Below the pieces are notes generated by a model. It was not told the origin of the DNA and ran no database searches. It saw nothing but the letters and a program-made list of their open reading frames with translations. A program made the position numbers and the translations under genes. Of a stretch of DNA of 64,000 nucleotides, positions 44,593 through 52,278 are shown piece after piece; position 1 is the first letter of the stretch, and each line of letters starts with the position of its first letter. The DNA lies in assembly GCA_040387835.1 (NCBI GenBank), contig JAZKCZ010000002.1, positions 405,166 through 469,165 of the forward strand, given 5' to 3'. Origin of the DNA: Myxococcota bacterium. Lineage in GTDB: Bacteria; Myxococcota; UBA727; JABDBI01.

Positions 44593-45834
44593 TCAGTTCA
44601 CTTGCCGCAAAAACACCACAGTTTCAATGGCCGGCGTAGCGCCAAATAGATCGACAGGCAAAATGCGTTCGACTTCATAACCAGCTTTAAGCAGAACTTT
44701 CAAATCTTTAACCATCGAGCTCGGATCACACGATACTAGGACCACACGCAAAGCGCCCATCCCAGCATAAACCTCCGCATCCCCCATCAAGCCTTTCTTA
44801 GGCGGATCAAGCACCAACCCAAGCACCGGCTCTCCTCCCTCTCCAGTTCCTGGAGAGGGCCGGGGTGAGGTCCCCACCCCCAAAGCCTCCAACGAGCTCA
44901 AACAAACCGCATTAGATTCAATCGCCGTAATCTTGCATTCACCCTTTTTCAAAAGTGCCTTCGCAAATCCCCCGACTCCAGCATAAGCATCAACATAATG
45001 CCCCGACCCTTGCCAGAGATAATCGGCAACCAACTCATATAACCGCTGCGCCTGCACTGGATCCGCCTGACAAAAAGCATCCGGATCGACCATCTGGCCA
45101 TCTTCTAAACTCTGAATCATCTCAGGACCAACGCTTTGCCCAGGCGTGCCACCTAAAATGCTATTGGTTTCATCAGGCTGAACCCGCTCTTTTAACGAAA
45201 GCAGTGGCGAGTTTTCAAAAATAAAATCAGGCAATGGCTTTGTGGTGACCAAAATACCAGCAACGCCGTCTAAGCCTGCCCTTAAAATGACCGCCCTAAT
45301 CGTATCAACACCCGATTGATTTAACACCGGAATCAGCCGTGCAATGGCATCATTAATCGCGGGATTCACGTGCGGGCACTGGCTCGCATCTTCGAAAGTA
45401 TGTGAGTACGGCACGTAAACCCCCAAACGCAAAAAGCCGGAGAATCCACTCACCATCAACTTAACCTTCTGCCGATATCCCATGCGGTCAGGATGCGGCA
45501 AAACGGGGTCTACTTCAAAACTAAGACCTTCTTTATCAAGCGCCGCCACAATGCGATCTCGCTTCACCGTATTTTCTAGCTCGGGTGTCGCATCATGCAA
45601 TGGACAAGCCGCGCAAGGCCCTCGTCCCGGACAAGTTCGATGGACGTGATGAGGGCCTTTCTTGACATAGCGCCTGGTTTTACCAACCATCAAATTATGT
45701 GCTTTAAAATTGCGCTCAAGCCTGAACTCAACAATATCCCCAGGAAAAGCGCCCCGAACGGCATAATCACGTCCTTCAAAAAAAACACGCCCCCGCCCCT
45801 CATCATCCATCGTCTCAATCGTAATCACTGCCAT
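44593..45834 (-). CDS. 23S rRNA/tRNA (uracil-5-)-methyltransferase, RlmD/TrmA family, with palindrome-derived insert
   Basis: Methylates uracil C5 in rRNA or tRNA. The 413 aa start with a TRAM-like fold, then an iron-sulfur cluster motif with cysteines in RTCPGRGPCAACPLH, which is typical of RlmD/RlmC rather than TrmA. The SAM domain has DAYAGVGGFAKAL, LVLDPPKKG and the catalytic Cys in VSCDPSSM. Residues about 322-334 (TSPRPSPGTGEGG) are encoded by a palindrome of the CCTCACC family and occupy the place where other members have a short GDxEE-like stretch. The frame is intact. Psd follows 4 nt downstream. Confidence 0.9.
   Translation of the reverse strand: MAVITIETMDDEGRGRVFFEGRDYAVRGAFPGDIVEFRLERNFKAHNLMVGKTRRYVKKGPHHVHRTCPGRGPCAACPLHDATPELENTVKRDRIVAALDKEGLSFEVDPVLPHPDRMGYRQKVKLMVSGFSGFLRLGVYVPYSHTFEDASQCPHVNPAINDAIARLIPVLNQSGVDTIRAVILRAGLDGVAGILVTTKPLPDFIFENSPLLSLKERVQPDETNSILGGTPGQSVGPEMIQSLEDGQMVDPDAFCQADPVQAQRLYELVADYLWQGSGHYVDAYAGVGGFAKALLKKGECKITAIESNAVCLSSLEALGVGTSPRPSPGTGEGGEPVLGLVLDPPKKGLMGDAEVYAGMGALRVVLVSCDPSSMVKDLKVLLKAGYEVERILPVDLFGATPAIETVVFLRQVN
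44834..44870. repeat. Palindromic repeat of the CCTCACC family inside a coding gene
   Basis: CCCTCTCCAG-ttc-CTGGAGAGGG with a flanking GGGGTGAGG, matching the intergenic copies at 20643, 25841 and 31297. Only one of the outer arms is well kept; the left arm is reduced to CCT. It lies in frame within the RNA methyltransferase gene (about residues 322-334). Confidence 0.85.
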
Positions 45835-45848
45835 TTTAAGCCTTTTTT

Positions 45849-45882
45849 TATACCCTCTCCATTCGATCGGAGAGGGGGATTT
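45849..45882. terminator. Hairpin upstream of the RNA methyltransferase gene, repeat-like
   Basis: ACCCTCTCC/GGAGAGGG around TTCGATC-type loop, with a TTTT run before and after. Its arms match the inner stem of the palindromic family. Placement before the minus-strand start at 45834 suggests a solo copy or a terminator for the YeiH transcript. Confidence 0.45.
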
Positions 45883-45920
45883 TGACTATGTCAAATGCAT
45901 GCTTAAAGTCAAAGGGGCGC

Positions 45921-46023
45921 CGGGGAGGTTCCCCCGTGCCTGTTGGCACACTAAGGGTAGACAGCCCGAGCTTGCAGGGCGCTATGCGCCATGCGTTTTG
46001 CTCGGGCGGGGCGTTGCACAACG
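45921..46023. other. Second multi-hairpin intergenic segment
   Basis: The 263-bp gap between yeiH and the methyltransferase gene holds several stems. These are CGGGG/CCCCG (45921-45936), GTGCC/GGCAC (45936-45949), an 8-bp stem GCCCGAGC/GCTCGGGC (45964-45971 with 46000-46007) enclosing GGCGC/GCGCC (45978-45990), and CGTT/AACG (46012-46023). It shares the word CTGTTGGCAC-like TGTTGGCAC with the segment at 1412-1562. Both segments sit between two minus-strand genes. It may be a mobile palindromic mosaic or a structured RNA. It is followed by a CCCCGGC palindrome at 46072-46092. Confidence 0.4.
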
Positions 46024-46071
46024 TTTCAAACGGGTAATACGTGTGCGCGTGTGTATATTAACCGTCCCTGG

Positions 46072-46092
46072 ACCCCGGCTCAAGGCCGGGGT
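46072..46092. repeat. Palindrome ACCCCGGC-TCAAG-GCCGGGGT
   Basis: An 8-bp perfect stem around a 5-nt loop, just after the YeiH stop codon (minus strand). Similar CCGGG-type palindromes are common intergenic repeats in many proteobacteria; a second one in this window is at 49946-49967. It could terminate the yeiH transcript. Confidence 0.65.
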
Positions 46093-46097
46093 GACAG

Positions 46098-47066
46098 TTA
46101 TACTATCAAATAAATCATCCCCAAACTCACCACCGCTACCAACACTGATCCAAACGCGCCCACAGCCAGCGGCTTAAATCCCACCTTCTGAAACGCCTTC
46201 AAATCCGTATTCAGCCCTACGCCAGCCATACCAACCAGGATTAAAAACTTGCCCAGCTCATTGCAAAAAGCCACTTGCCCGCTGCTGAAAAAACCGAGGC
46301 TGCCGCACCAAGCCAGAGCAAAAAAGCCAAACAAAAACCAGGGGAACGCCCGCAGCGCCCCTGCTTTGCTGCCCGAATAGGCAACCGCCACCACCAAAGC
46401 CATCGGGGCAATAAAACAATTTCGAATCAACTTCACAGCAGTTGCGGTCTGTCCTGCCAAGTCCGAAAACATAAAGCCCGCCCCAACCACCTGTGGGGTT
46501 GAGTGAATGGCCGTTCCGGCGAAAATGCCAAAGGCCAAATCGCTTGCCCCCAACCAATGACCTAAGGGTGGGTAAATTAAAAGCGCAATCAATCCGCAGA
46601 GCGCTACCGTTCCAACAGCATAGGCAGTCTGCTCTTTCGGCGCCTTCATCAAAGGCGCCACAATCGCAATGGCCGTGGTGCCACAAATAGTTGTGCCAAT
46701 GGCTAGCAGCATCGACAGCATGCTAGGCAGCGCCAACAACTTACCCAGACCATAAATCAGCGTAAAACCAACCAGCATGGTCACCAAAATCACAGCCAAA
46801 AGCCCCGAGCCTTGCGCAAATACCGTCTTAAAATTGAGCCCGGCGCCCATCAATACAATGCCTAAGGCTAGAAACTTTTCGGACCACTTAACGCCAGGCT
46901 CGCAATGCGCGGGCACCCAGCGAAAATGTCTAAAAGAAATTCCAATAACAATCGCCAGCGCGGATGCCTCAACCGGATGCTTACCGCCAAGCACAAATAA
47001 GCCAGATAAGAGCGCAGAGATACCCGCAATAAGCCATAACAACAGCCAACCAGCAAAAAGATTCAA
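46098..47066 (-). CDS. YeiH/UPF0324 family membrane protein, putative sulfate or sulfite exporter
   Basis: 322 aa with about ten predicted membrane helices and the family blocks GTTICGTTAIAIVAPLMKA, FAGTAIHSTPQVVGAG and GVGLNTDLKAFQKVGFKPLAVG (abbreviated). YeiH proteins are putative anion exporters; sulfonate/sulfite export has been suggested for relatives. The gene starts 4 bp inside the end of the cysteine dioxygenase gene, so the two are cotranscribed. The pairing suggests export of sulfite or sulfate formed when cysteine is oxidised. Function is otherwise unproven. Confidence 0.85.
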   Translation of the reverse strand: MNLFAGWLLLWLIAGISALLSGLFVLGGKHPVEASALAIVIGISFRHFRWVPAHCEPGVKWSEKFLALGIVLMGAGLNFKTVFAQGSGLLAVILVTMLVGFTLIYGLGKLLALPSMLSMLLAIGTTICGTTAIAIVAPLMKAPKEQTAYAVGTVALCGLIALLIYPPLGHWLGASDLAFGIFAGTAIHSTPQVVGAGFMFSDLAGQTATAVKLIRNCFIAPMALVVAVAYSGSKAGALRAFPWFLFGFFALAWCGSLGFFSSGQVAFCNELGKFLILVGMAGVGLNTDLKAFQKVGFKPLAVGAFGSVLVAVVSLGMIYLIV

Positions 47067-47539
47067 CTTAAAGCCTCTCGATAGTAGTTCATGCGAAGTG
47101 GCGGTGAATAAAGATGAAGCGTTACCAAGGGCTGAACAGTTTCAGCGTTAGCAATGCGGTGAATATCGCCACCTGCAGCCACGCACAACTCGCCGCTTTG
47201 ATAAGTATTAACGCCGATTTCCCGAACGGTATCAGCCGTTATAGGCTCATAAACGTGCTCAGTGGCAACACCCGTCATAATGCGAAACGCGCAGTTGGAT
47301 CCTTGGTGGTCATGTATGGGCGATGACTGTCCAGCCTGCCAACAAATTAACCACAAGTCATACCACTCTGAACCAGCTAATTTTTGGCGTTTGTAATTAA
47401 CCTCACTGAATTCACACTGAGGCGTTAGTTTTGAGAAAGTTGGAGAGCCCGCAAGTAGGGCCCTTTCTAATCGCTCGAGTTCTGCCGTTTTTGTCAGCGT
47501 ATTTAAACCCGAGATTAATGAATCTAGGCAAGAAAGCAT
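47063..47539 (-). CDS. Cysteine dioxygenase, type I
   Basis: Cupin iron enzyme that oxidises cysteine to cysteine sulfinate with O2. The 158 aa have iron ligands His76 and His78 in PIHDHQGS and His127 in GGDIHRIAN. Arg51 fits the substrate-carboxylate position. Cys83 (HDHQGSNC) and Tyr144 (HLYSPP) match the residues that form the Cys-Tyr cofactor in mammalian CDO. Many bacterial CDOs have glycine at the Cys position. The gene is first in a coupled pair with the YeiH exporter. Substrate choice between cysteine and 3-mercaptopropionate cannot be settled by eye, though Arg51 favours cysteine. Confidence 0.88.
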   Translation of the reverse strand: MLSCLDSLISGLNTLTKTAELERLERALLAGSPTFSKLTPQCEFSEVNYKRQKLAGSEWYDLWLICWQAGQSSPIHDHQGSNCAFRIMTGVATEHVYEPITADTVREIGVNTYQSGELCVAAGGDIHRIANAETVQPLVTLHLYSPPLRMNYYREALS

Positions 47540-47572
47540 CCTGAAGTCACCCCAGGATACTCTCTAACAGTA

Positions 47573-48988
47573 TTACCGGCGTTGGAAAGACCGGCCACGA
47601 CGTTTGTCGTCGAAACGGCCATAGCCGCCGCCACGGTTACGTTTTTGGTCTGGCCTTGGCGCCCTTTCCATTTGGCTCAAACGTTCTGGATCAACACCAA
47701 TCTTATCTGGCCCTGCCACTTCAAGGCTGCTCAAATACATGGAAAGCAACTTGAGGGTGATTTCAGACTTGTTGGCTGAGTCTTCAATGGTTTGCAAGAA
47801 CGCTTGCGCGTCTGGATTAACCACTTGAGCACCAAGCTTTTTAGTCAAATCACTCAGCTTATTCTTCTTCACATCTTGAAGGCTCGGAATACGTTTTTGG
47901 CCAATCGGGCTACCTGCACCAGCTTGAATCTGCTTCAGCTTATGCATTTCGCGCGGGGTTACCAAAGTCAAAGCGATACCTTTATTGCCTGCACGACCGG
48001 TACGACCGATTCTATGCACATAGCTTTCAGTTGCCATTGGCAAATGATAGTTAAACACGTGGCTTACATCGGTCACATTCAAACCGCGGGCCGCAACGTC
48101 GGTTGCTACAAGAACGCTGATTTTGCCTTCTTTCAGAGCTGCCAAAACGCGTTCACGTTGGCGTTGCTCTAAATCGCCATGCAATGCAGCGGATGAGTAA
48201 CCGGCACCTTGCAGTGACTGGTTTAACTGATCGCAATCTGCACGCGTACGGCAAAATACGATGGATTTAGGCGGTTGATAAGCATCAAGCAAACGAATCA
48301 AAGCGTTTTTACGCTCGCCTTCTTCTACAATATAAGCTTCTTGCTGAATGTCTTGGTTGGTGATTTCTTTGCCGGAGTTGGTGGTGATCATCAAAGGATC
48401 TTTCAAGATCTTTTGTGCCAACTTTTGAATCGCAGGCGGCATGGTAGCTGAGAACAAAAGTGTTTGACGCTCTGCAGGTAAGTATTCAAAAATCGACTGG
48501 ATATCATCCAAAAAGCCCATATCGAGCATTTCATCTGCTTCGTCCAAAACAACGATTTTTGGGTTCATCTTAGGAATGCGGCGCGAGTTCATCAAATCCA
48601 ACAAACGACCTGGGGTTGCGACCACAACATGGCCACCTTGCTTAATGGCATCAATTTGACGGGCATAAGAGCTACCGCCAGAAATCGAAACACATTTAAT
48701 ACCGAAAGGCCGGCCGAAGCGCTGAATTTCCTCGCAAACTTGGGTAGCCAACTCTCTCGTTGGCGCAATGACCAACATTTGCACCTGAGGCAAGTTGGCT
48801 TGGATTTTCTCAATGGAAGGCCATGCAAAAGCGGCGGTTTTACCTGTACCAGTCTTGGCTTGGCCAATCAAATCGCGTCCTTCCATGATGTGTGGAATGA
48901 CCTTTTCTTGAATTAAGCTGGGTTTTTCAAAGCCGACGTCTTTGATGACTTTTAAAAGCGTATCGGAGAAATTAAACTGTGCAAACAT
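47573..48988 (-). CDS. DEAD-box RNA helicase
   Basis: ATP-dependent RNA remodelling enzyme. The ATG at 48988 (MFAQFNFSD) has GAGAG 6 nt upstream and fits the family start; the frame is open to 49024. The protein is about 471 aa. Motifs: Q motif (FEKPSLIQEKVIP), I (AKTGTGKT), Ia (PTRELA), II (VLDEADE), III (FSATMP), IV-V (ATDVAARGLNV), VI (HRIGRTGRAG). The C-terminal tail is rich in Arg and Gly (RNRGGGYGRFDDKRRGR), as in RhlE/CsdA-like helicases. Which of these it represents was not resolved. It stands alone between cysteine dioxygenase and the divergent protease-like gene. Confidence 0.93.
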   Translation of the reverse strand: MFAQFNFSDTLLKVIKDVGFEKPSLIQEKVIPHIMEGRDLIGQAKTGTGKTAAFAWPSIEKIQANLPQVQMLVIAPTRELATQVCEEIQRFGRPFGIKCVSISGGSSYARQIDAIKQGGHVVVATPGRLLDLMNSRRIPKMNPKIVVLDEADEMLDMGFLDDIQSIFEYLPAERQTLLFSATMPPAIQKLAQKILKDPLMITTNSGKEITNQDIQQEAYIVEEGERKNALIRLLDAYQPPKSIVFCRTRADCDQLNQSLQGAGYSSAALHGDLEQRQRERVLAALKEGKISVLVATDVAARGLNVTDVSHVFNYHLPMATESYVHRIGRTGRAGNKGIALTLVTPREMHKLKQIQAGAGSPIGQKRIPSLQDVKKNKLSDLTKKLGAQVVNPDAQAFLQTIEDSANKSEITLKLLSMYLSSLEVAGPDKIGVDPERLSQMERAPRPDQKRNRGGGYGRFDDKRRGRSFQRR

Positions 48989-49151
48989 ATGTGTCTCTCT
49001 TTTATATGAATAATCTAGAGCCACATGAAAACCAGTTCCAGAATCGGATGTTTAGTTGCCCCAGTCAAATCAGCCTAGCAGGATTTTCAATAAGCGCTAG
49101 GGGGTACTTGTCCGCCCATTTTTTTATATTAAATTCATCAACAAATCCAAA

Positions 49152-49940
49152 ATGAACACCTGCCCAATATCAGACTTCATGCCACTTAGCCCTACCACCG
49201 CAGCCAAAGCCGAAACCCAATGGCCCACCCTCTCTTATGACCGCTTTCAAACCCAAGTGGAACGCGCCTGCAAAGACCCGGATTACTACCTAGATCAGCG
49301 CCAACTAGGAACTTGCGGGCCAATCGCAGTGCTTCATGCTCTAGCCAGCAAAGCAAAAGGTGATTTCGTTAAACTCACAGACGAAGTTTACAAAAACCCA
49401 AGCCGCATCCCCGAAGATCTCCGAACCAGCCCCGATTTAAACCGCCGCTCTGATTTTTTAGCGGCCATCTTAGCAACGCATCTTTTGAACGAAGAAAACC
49501 ATCTGCTTAAATTCCATGCCACAGAAGGCAAACGCGATTTGGTCGCGGGAAGCTCAAGCCCTGGCAATATCAAGCATTGGATTAAAGAGTTCTTCCCCGA
49601 AAAAACCATCAAAACCTACAGCTCCTACTTTTGGGGCACTATGGACAACGCCAAAGAAATCAATGCGCTCTGGAGCCACGACAAGCCCGACCCCATCATC
49701 TTCGCCGTAGTAAATGCCGCCTGTCTTCAGCCCACGTCCCACCTATTCACCCATAAACTCCCAGGCGTCCTAGCGATGGCAGCCGCGCGCGGCCATTTCA
49801 TCCAAATCACCTCACCGTTCCACACCGAAAACGACGAAAATATCCAATTCGAAGCCTTCACCTGGGGCGACACCCATCACTACAGCTTCACCGAAAAAGA
49901 ATTCAGCCGAATGATCCTAGAATTCATCGTAGCGATTTAA
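49152..49940 (+). CDS. Papain-like cysteine protease candidate, unknown target
   Basis: 262 aa with no signal peptide. The block RQLGTCGPIAVLHAL (about 50-64) looks like the start of a papain-like helix, with Cys55 as nucleophile and Gln51 as a possible oxyanion residue. His215 in ARGHFIQITSPF and Asp240 in WGDTHHY complete a credible triad. The order Cys-His-Asp and the overall size fit C39- or effector-type cysteine peptidases, but no named family was recognised. A palindromic repeat follows the stop codon. It might be a toxin-like or secreted effector; no partner gene is adjacent. Confidence covers the gene and not the activity. Confidence 0.6.
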   Translation: MNTCPISDFMPLSPTTAAKAETQWPTLSYDRFQTQVERACKDPDYYLDQRQLGTCGPIAVLHALASKAKGDFVKLTDEVYKNPSRIPEDLRTSPDLNRRSDFLAAILATHLLNEENHLLKFHATEGKRDLVAGSSSPGNIKHWIKEFFPEKTIKTYSSYFWGTMDNAKEINALWSHDKPDPIIFAVVNAACLQPTSHLFTHKLPGVLAMAAARGHFIQITSPFHTENDENIQFEAFTWGDTHHYSFTEKEFSRMILEFIVAI

Positions 49941-49945
49941 CCGTC

Positions 49946-49967
49946 ATCCCGGGCACCGACCCGGGAT
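49946..49967. repeat. Palindrome ATCCCGGG-CACCGA-CCCGGGAT
   Basis: An 8-bp perfect stem with a 6-nt loop, 6 nt after the stop of the protease-like gene. It resembles widespread GTCATCCCGGG intergenic repeats of proteobacteria. It lacks a T-run, so a terminator role is doubtful. Confidence 0.7.
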
Positions 49968-50025
49968 CCGGATCCATGCTCCGTTACTTTACAATAAAAA
50001 TGCAAAGCATCTACCTAGCGGCAAA

Positions 50026-50325
50026 TTAAAGGTTTAAGAGATTCCATACATCTTCGTAAGTAGTGGAGAAGCGCGCTCTCCCGCCATAATATTTAGCGCA
50101 AGCAATGAATGTATCTTTATCAGAAACACCACTAACATCGGACACAGTATGTGAATCAATATATAGTTTGATTAAAAATGAGCTTCCGAGCCGAGAAAAT
50201 TCAACCCACGGATAGTCTTGGTCTCCCTTCATAACAATCCGGCCAGCGTTAGAATGGATTTGCACTCTATCTGCTAATAACAACTGACCAAAACTCAACA
50301 GTGTAATCAAATATAACAATCTCAT
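50026..50325 (-). CDS. Small exported protein, unknown function
   Basis: 99 aa from the ATG at 50325, giving the signal peptide MRLLYLITLLSFGQLLLA (cleavage before DRVQ); an upstream start at 50355 is in frame but less likely. The mature part has mixed beta strands (RVQIHSNAGRIVMKG, SFLIKLYIDSH) and one Cys. No domain was recognised. It is similar in size and strand to the next minus-strand secreted gene (50625-51029), and the two enclose a decayed gene fragment on the other strand. Confidence 0.55.
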   Translation of the reverse strand: MRLLYLITLLSFGQLLLADRVQIHSNAGRIVMKGDQDYPWVEFSRLGSSFLIKLYIDSHTVSDVSGVSDKDTFIACAKYYGGRARFSTTYEDVWNLLNL

Positions 50326-50420
50326 CACAATAAGTAAAACAATCTGAGGCGCCATTTATGCCAGGAATCTTCTGATCGAACCGAGCCGAGCGAGGCTGAA
50401 AAAGCGATTTTAAGACTGCT

Positions 50421-50606
50421 CACACCGTTAGCGAAGCCCTAGAATGCTTAGGCGGCGCCGGTTATATCGAAGACACTGGCCTGTCCGAACTCTATGCTAG
50501 CGCGCTGAAAGCCCTAAAACTCGTTTTTCTGATCAGAACGCCTGAGATCATTCAACATAAACACGAGCTCGTCCAGCGATATGGGCGAAGCAAGCTGCAA
50601 CACTAA
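50421..50606 (+). pseudogene. Acyl-CoA dehydrogenase 3' remnant
   Basis: Reading the plus strand from 50421 gives 61 codons to TAA at 50604: HTVSEALECLGGAGYIEDTG, then LSELYASALKALKLVFLIRT and so on. LECLGGAGYIEDTG is the C-terminal FAD-binding block of acyl-CoA dehydrogenases (normally ALGGNGYIEDTG), most like AidB-type members. There is no start codon and no upstream domain; the sequence before 50421 has stops in frame. It is therefore a truncated remnant, not derived from the intact acyl-CoA dehydrogenase at 20705, which has different flanking residues. Confidence 0.7.
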
Positions 50607-50624
50607 ACCCTTTGTGAAGCCAAT

Positions 50625-51029
50625 TTAGTCCGCCCAACCGAGATTTACCGGGTCCACATGTACCGAACGCCTTCTGGGTACCTTTTGATCCAAAATAGGT
50701 ACGGAATAATCCGAAAACAACGCAAGCAATTTTTCACGAAAATCTGAAGGTATAGCGCTCATATGAAAGGCCATATTTCCAATATTCTGCTCCAAATAGC
50801 CACTGTCTCCGACAAAGATCATATGAGGTTCATCTTTCCCAGGCCAAAATAAATTGACCTCGACCACCACGGGATCTTTGTCGCGCGCAATCAACTTAAT
50901 TATGTTGCAATTGACCTTTTCGACTTGATCGGAAAACATCCAACCTCTGGCAATACCAGTCACTCCCCAGTCAGCAAATAAACAAGGTGCCCAGCATAGC
51001 AGCAAAAAAAAATGTGCAAGCTTCAACAT
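50625..51029 (-). CDS. Small exported protein, unknown function
   Basis: 134 aa. The signal peptide is MLKLAHFFLLLCWAPCLFA, with cleavage before DWGVTG. The mature part has short beta-strand-like segments (DPVVVEVNLFWPG, PHMIFVGDSGY) and a basic stretch PRRRSVHV near the end. One Cys remains after cleavage. No family was recognised. It follows on the same strand as the membrane protein at 51080-51472, 50 nt downstream of it. Confidence 0.6.
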   Translation of the reverse strand: MLKLAHFFLLLCWAPCLFADWGVTGIARGWMFSDQVEKVNCNIIKLIARDKDPVVVEVNLFWPGKDEPHMIFVGDSGYLEQNIGNMAFHMSAIPSDFREKLLALFSDYSVPILDQKVPRRRSVHVDPVNLGWAD

Positions 51030-51079
51030 TGGGATGGAACGACAGGTGGTGGAGTTTTATTCTGCCTAAGTAAATAGAT

Positions 51080-51472
51080 TTAGCCCCTCACACGGCAAAT
51101 CCAGGCGTAGAAGCGATAAACCACAACTATGAGGGTTAAATAGACACCGAACAGAATCCCAATGGCAATCGTTATGGCTCCATATGGCATGAGCAGATTA
51201 TCCACAACTTCTCCATTCTCTCGGATATATGAAAGAGCATTCCCCAAACATGTAATTAGAAAACCTATCCCAATTAAGGCAAAGACCCAGCTCCAACGGT
51301 GAACACCTCTTTGGATACTGCGTCCAATAATAAACGTGACGCCCAAAAAACCGGTCGCTACTAAGTAATCGCTATCTACCAACTCAAGGGAGCCAATAAA
51401 GATAAGTCCCAGAAAAATTGCCCAATATCGGAGACTGCGTAAAAGATTCCAAAATCGAAAATAGAGTGCCAT
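51080..51472 (-). CDS. Small integral membrane protein, unknown function
   Basis: 130 aa with four predicted membrane helices (YWAIFLGLIFIGSLEL; LVATGFLGVTFIIG; WSWVFALIGIGFLITCLG; AITIAIGILFGVYLTLIVVVY). The N-terminus is basic (RFWNLLRSLRYW), and short loops separate the helices. It has no catalytic or binding motif that could be read. The gap from here to 51758 holds only short open stretches, including LSLVAGVAYVDIITGKLEEVD (51578-51640), which may be decayed coding sequence. Confidence 0.55.
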   Translation of the reverse strand: MALYFRFWNLLRSLRYWAIFLGLIFIGSLELVDSDYLVATGFLGVTFIIGRSIQRGVHRWSWVFALIGIGFLITCLGNALSYIRENGEVVDNLLMPYGAITIAIGILFGVYLTLIVVVYRFYAWICRVRG

Positions 51473-51758
51473 AAAATTCAGACTTGTATCTCAAAGCCAT
51501 ACTCCATCTGCTATTTCTATCAGATGCATAAGAAAAAGAAACCACCATCACTGGCCGAATTATGCCCGTAGAATTCCCTGAGTTTGGTCGCGGGTGTAGC
51601 CTACGTAGATATCATTACTGGAAAGCTCGAGGAAGTAGACGTACCACACGAATCAGAAACGTCGGAATTACCATCTGTCCATAGTTATCCCTTGATTTGA
51701 TTAAAGACTGGTCATTAGGCTGCAATCAGTTTGTGTTTCATGAACCGTTCACCTTATA
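51473..51758. other. 286-bp gap with no supported gene
   Basis: No gene was supported. On the plus strand an open stretch with no start runs about 51578-51697 and reads LSLVAGVAYVDIITGKLEE, ending at TGA. It could be a decayed coding fragment, but no family was recognised. A 15-codon ATG frame at 51525 is probably chance. Confidence 0.4.
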
Positions 51759-52274
51759 CTAAACGTCTTTTATTCCATCCTGGGTTTCTTTCAGATTCAG
51801 AGCGACGATTAACACGATGGGGATCAGGATATCCGTCCAAAAAATGGCGCCAGCGTTTCCTGGATCGAAGTTATGATGGGAAACCATTTGATAGATATGA
51901 CCCACCGCTGCGCCCCATAGAAAAATGGCGGTAAAGAGCACACCAGCTTTTTGGAATCCTAAACTGGACCGGAAACCTAAAACGCCTAAAGCGCTCATAC
52001 CCAAGTTAGCCATCGCTACTTCAAACTCAAAAGGGCTGTAGGCCCAGCCAATCATATTGTCGGTTATGCTTGGAAAGAAAGCATGAAATATAAAAGCCCA
52101 CAAACCGGCTACGCCAACAGGTAGCAGCAGCAACCAGGCTAATAAAACCGCTTTCGATCGATGTTGAAAACCGATTTGAAAGGCGGATATAATAAGGGCT
52201 AACATTAAGCAGACAAGTGGAATGTTGCTCAGAATAAAAGAGATGATTTCCGTAACCATATCTAATTTTACCAT
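51759..52274 (-). CDS. DUF6790-like integral membrane protein
   Basis: 171 aa from the ATG at 52274 (an alternative ATG is at 52259). Five or six membrane helices are predicted. The pattern is that of DUF6790-type proteins: FHAFFPSITDNMIGWAYSPFEFEVAMANLG, written here as FHAFFPSITDNMIGWAYSP plus FEFEVAMANLG, then GAAVGHIYQM and HHNFDPGNAGAIFWTDILIP. Function of the family is unknown. The upstream minus-strand region contains a decayed SIMPL-like fragment, 5 nt away. Confidence 0.7.
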   Translation of the reverse strand: MVKLDMVTEIISFILSNIPLVCLMLALIISAFQIGFQHRSKAVLLAWLLLLPVGVAGLWAFIFHAFFPSITDNMIGWAYSPFEFEVAMANLGMSALGVLGFRSSLGFQKAGVLFTAIFLWGAAVGHIYQMVSHHNFDPGNAGAIFWTDILIPIVLIVALNLKETQDGIKDV

Positions 52275-52278
52275 TGAC

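Noticed and set aside
51731-51934. 67-aa plus-strand ORF near DUF6790
   Set aside because: It lies mostly opposite the membrane-protein gene; the pattern is a shadow of that coding sequence.
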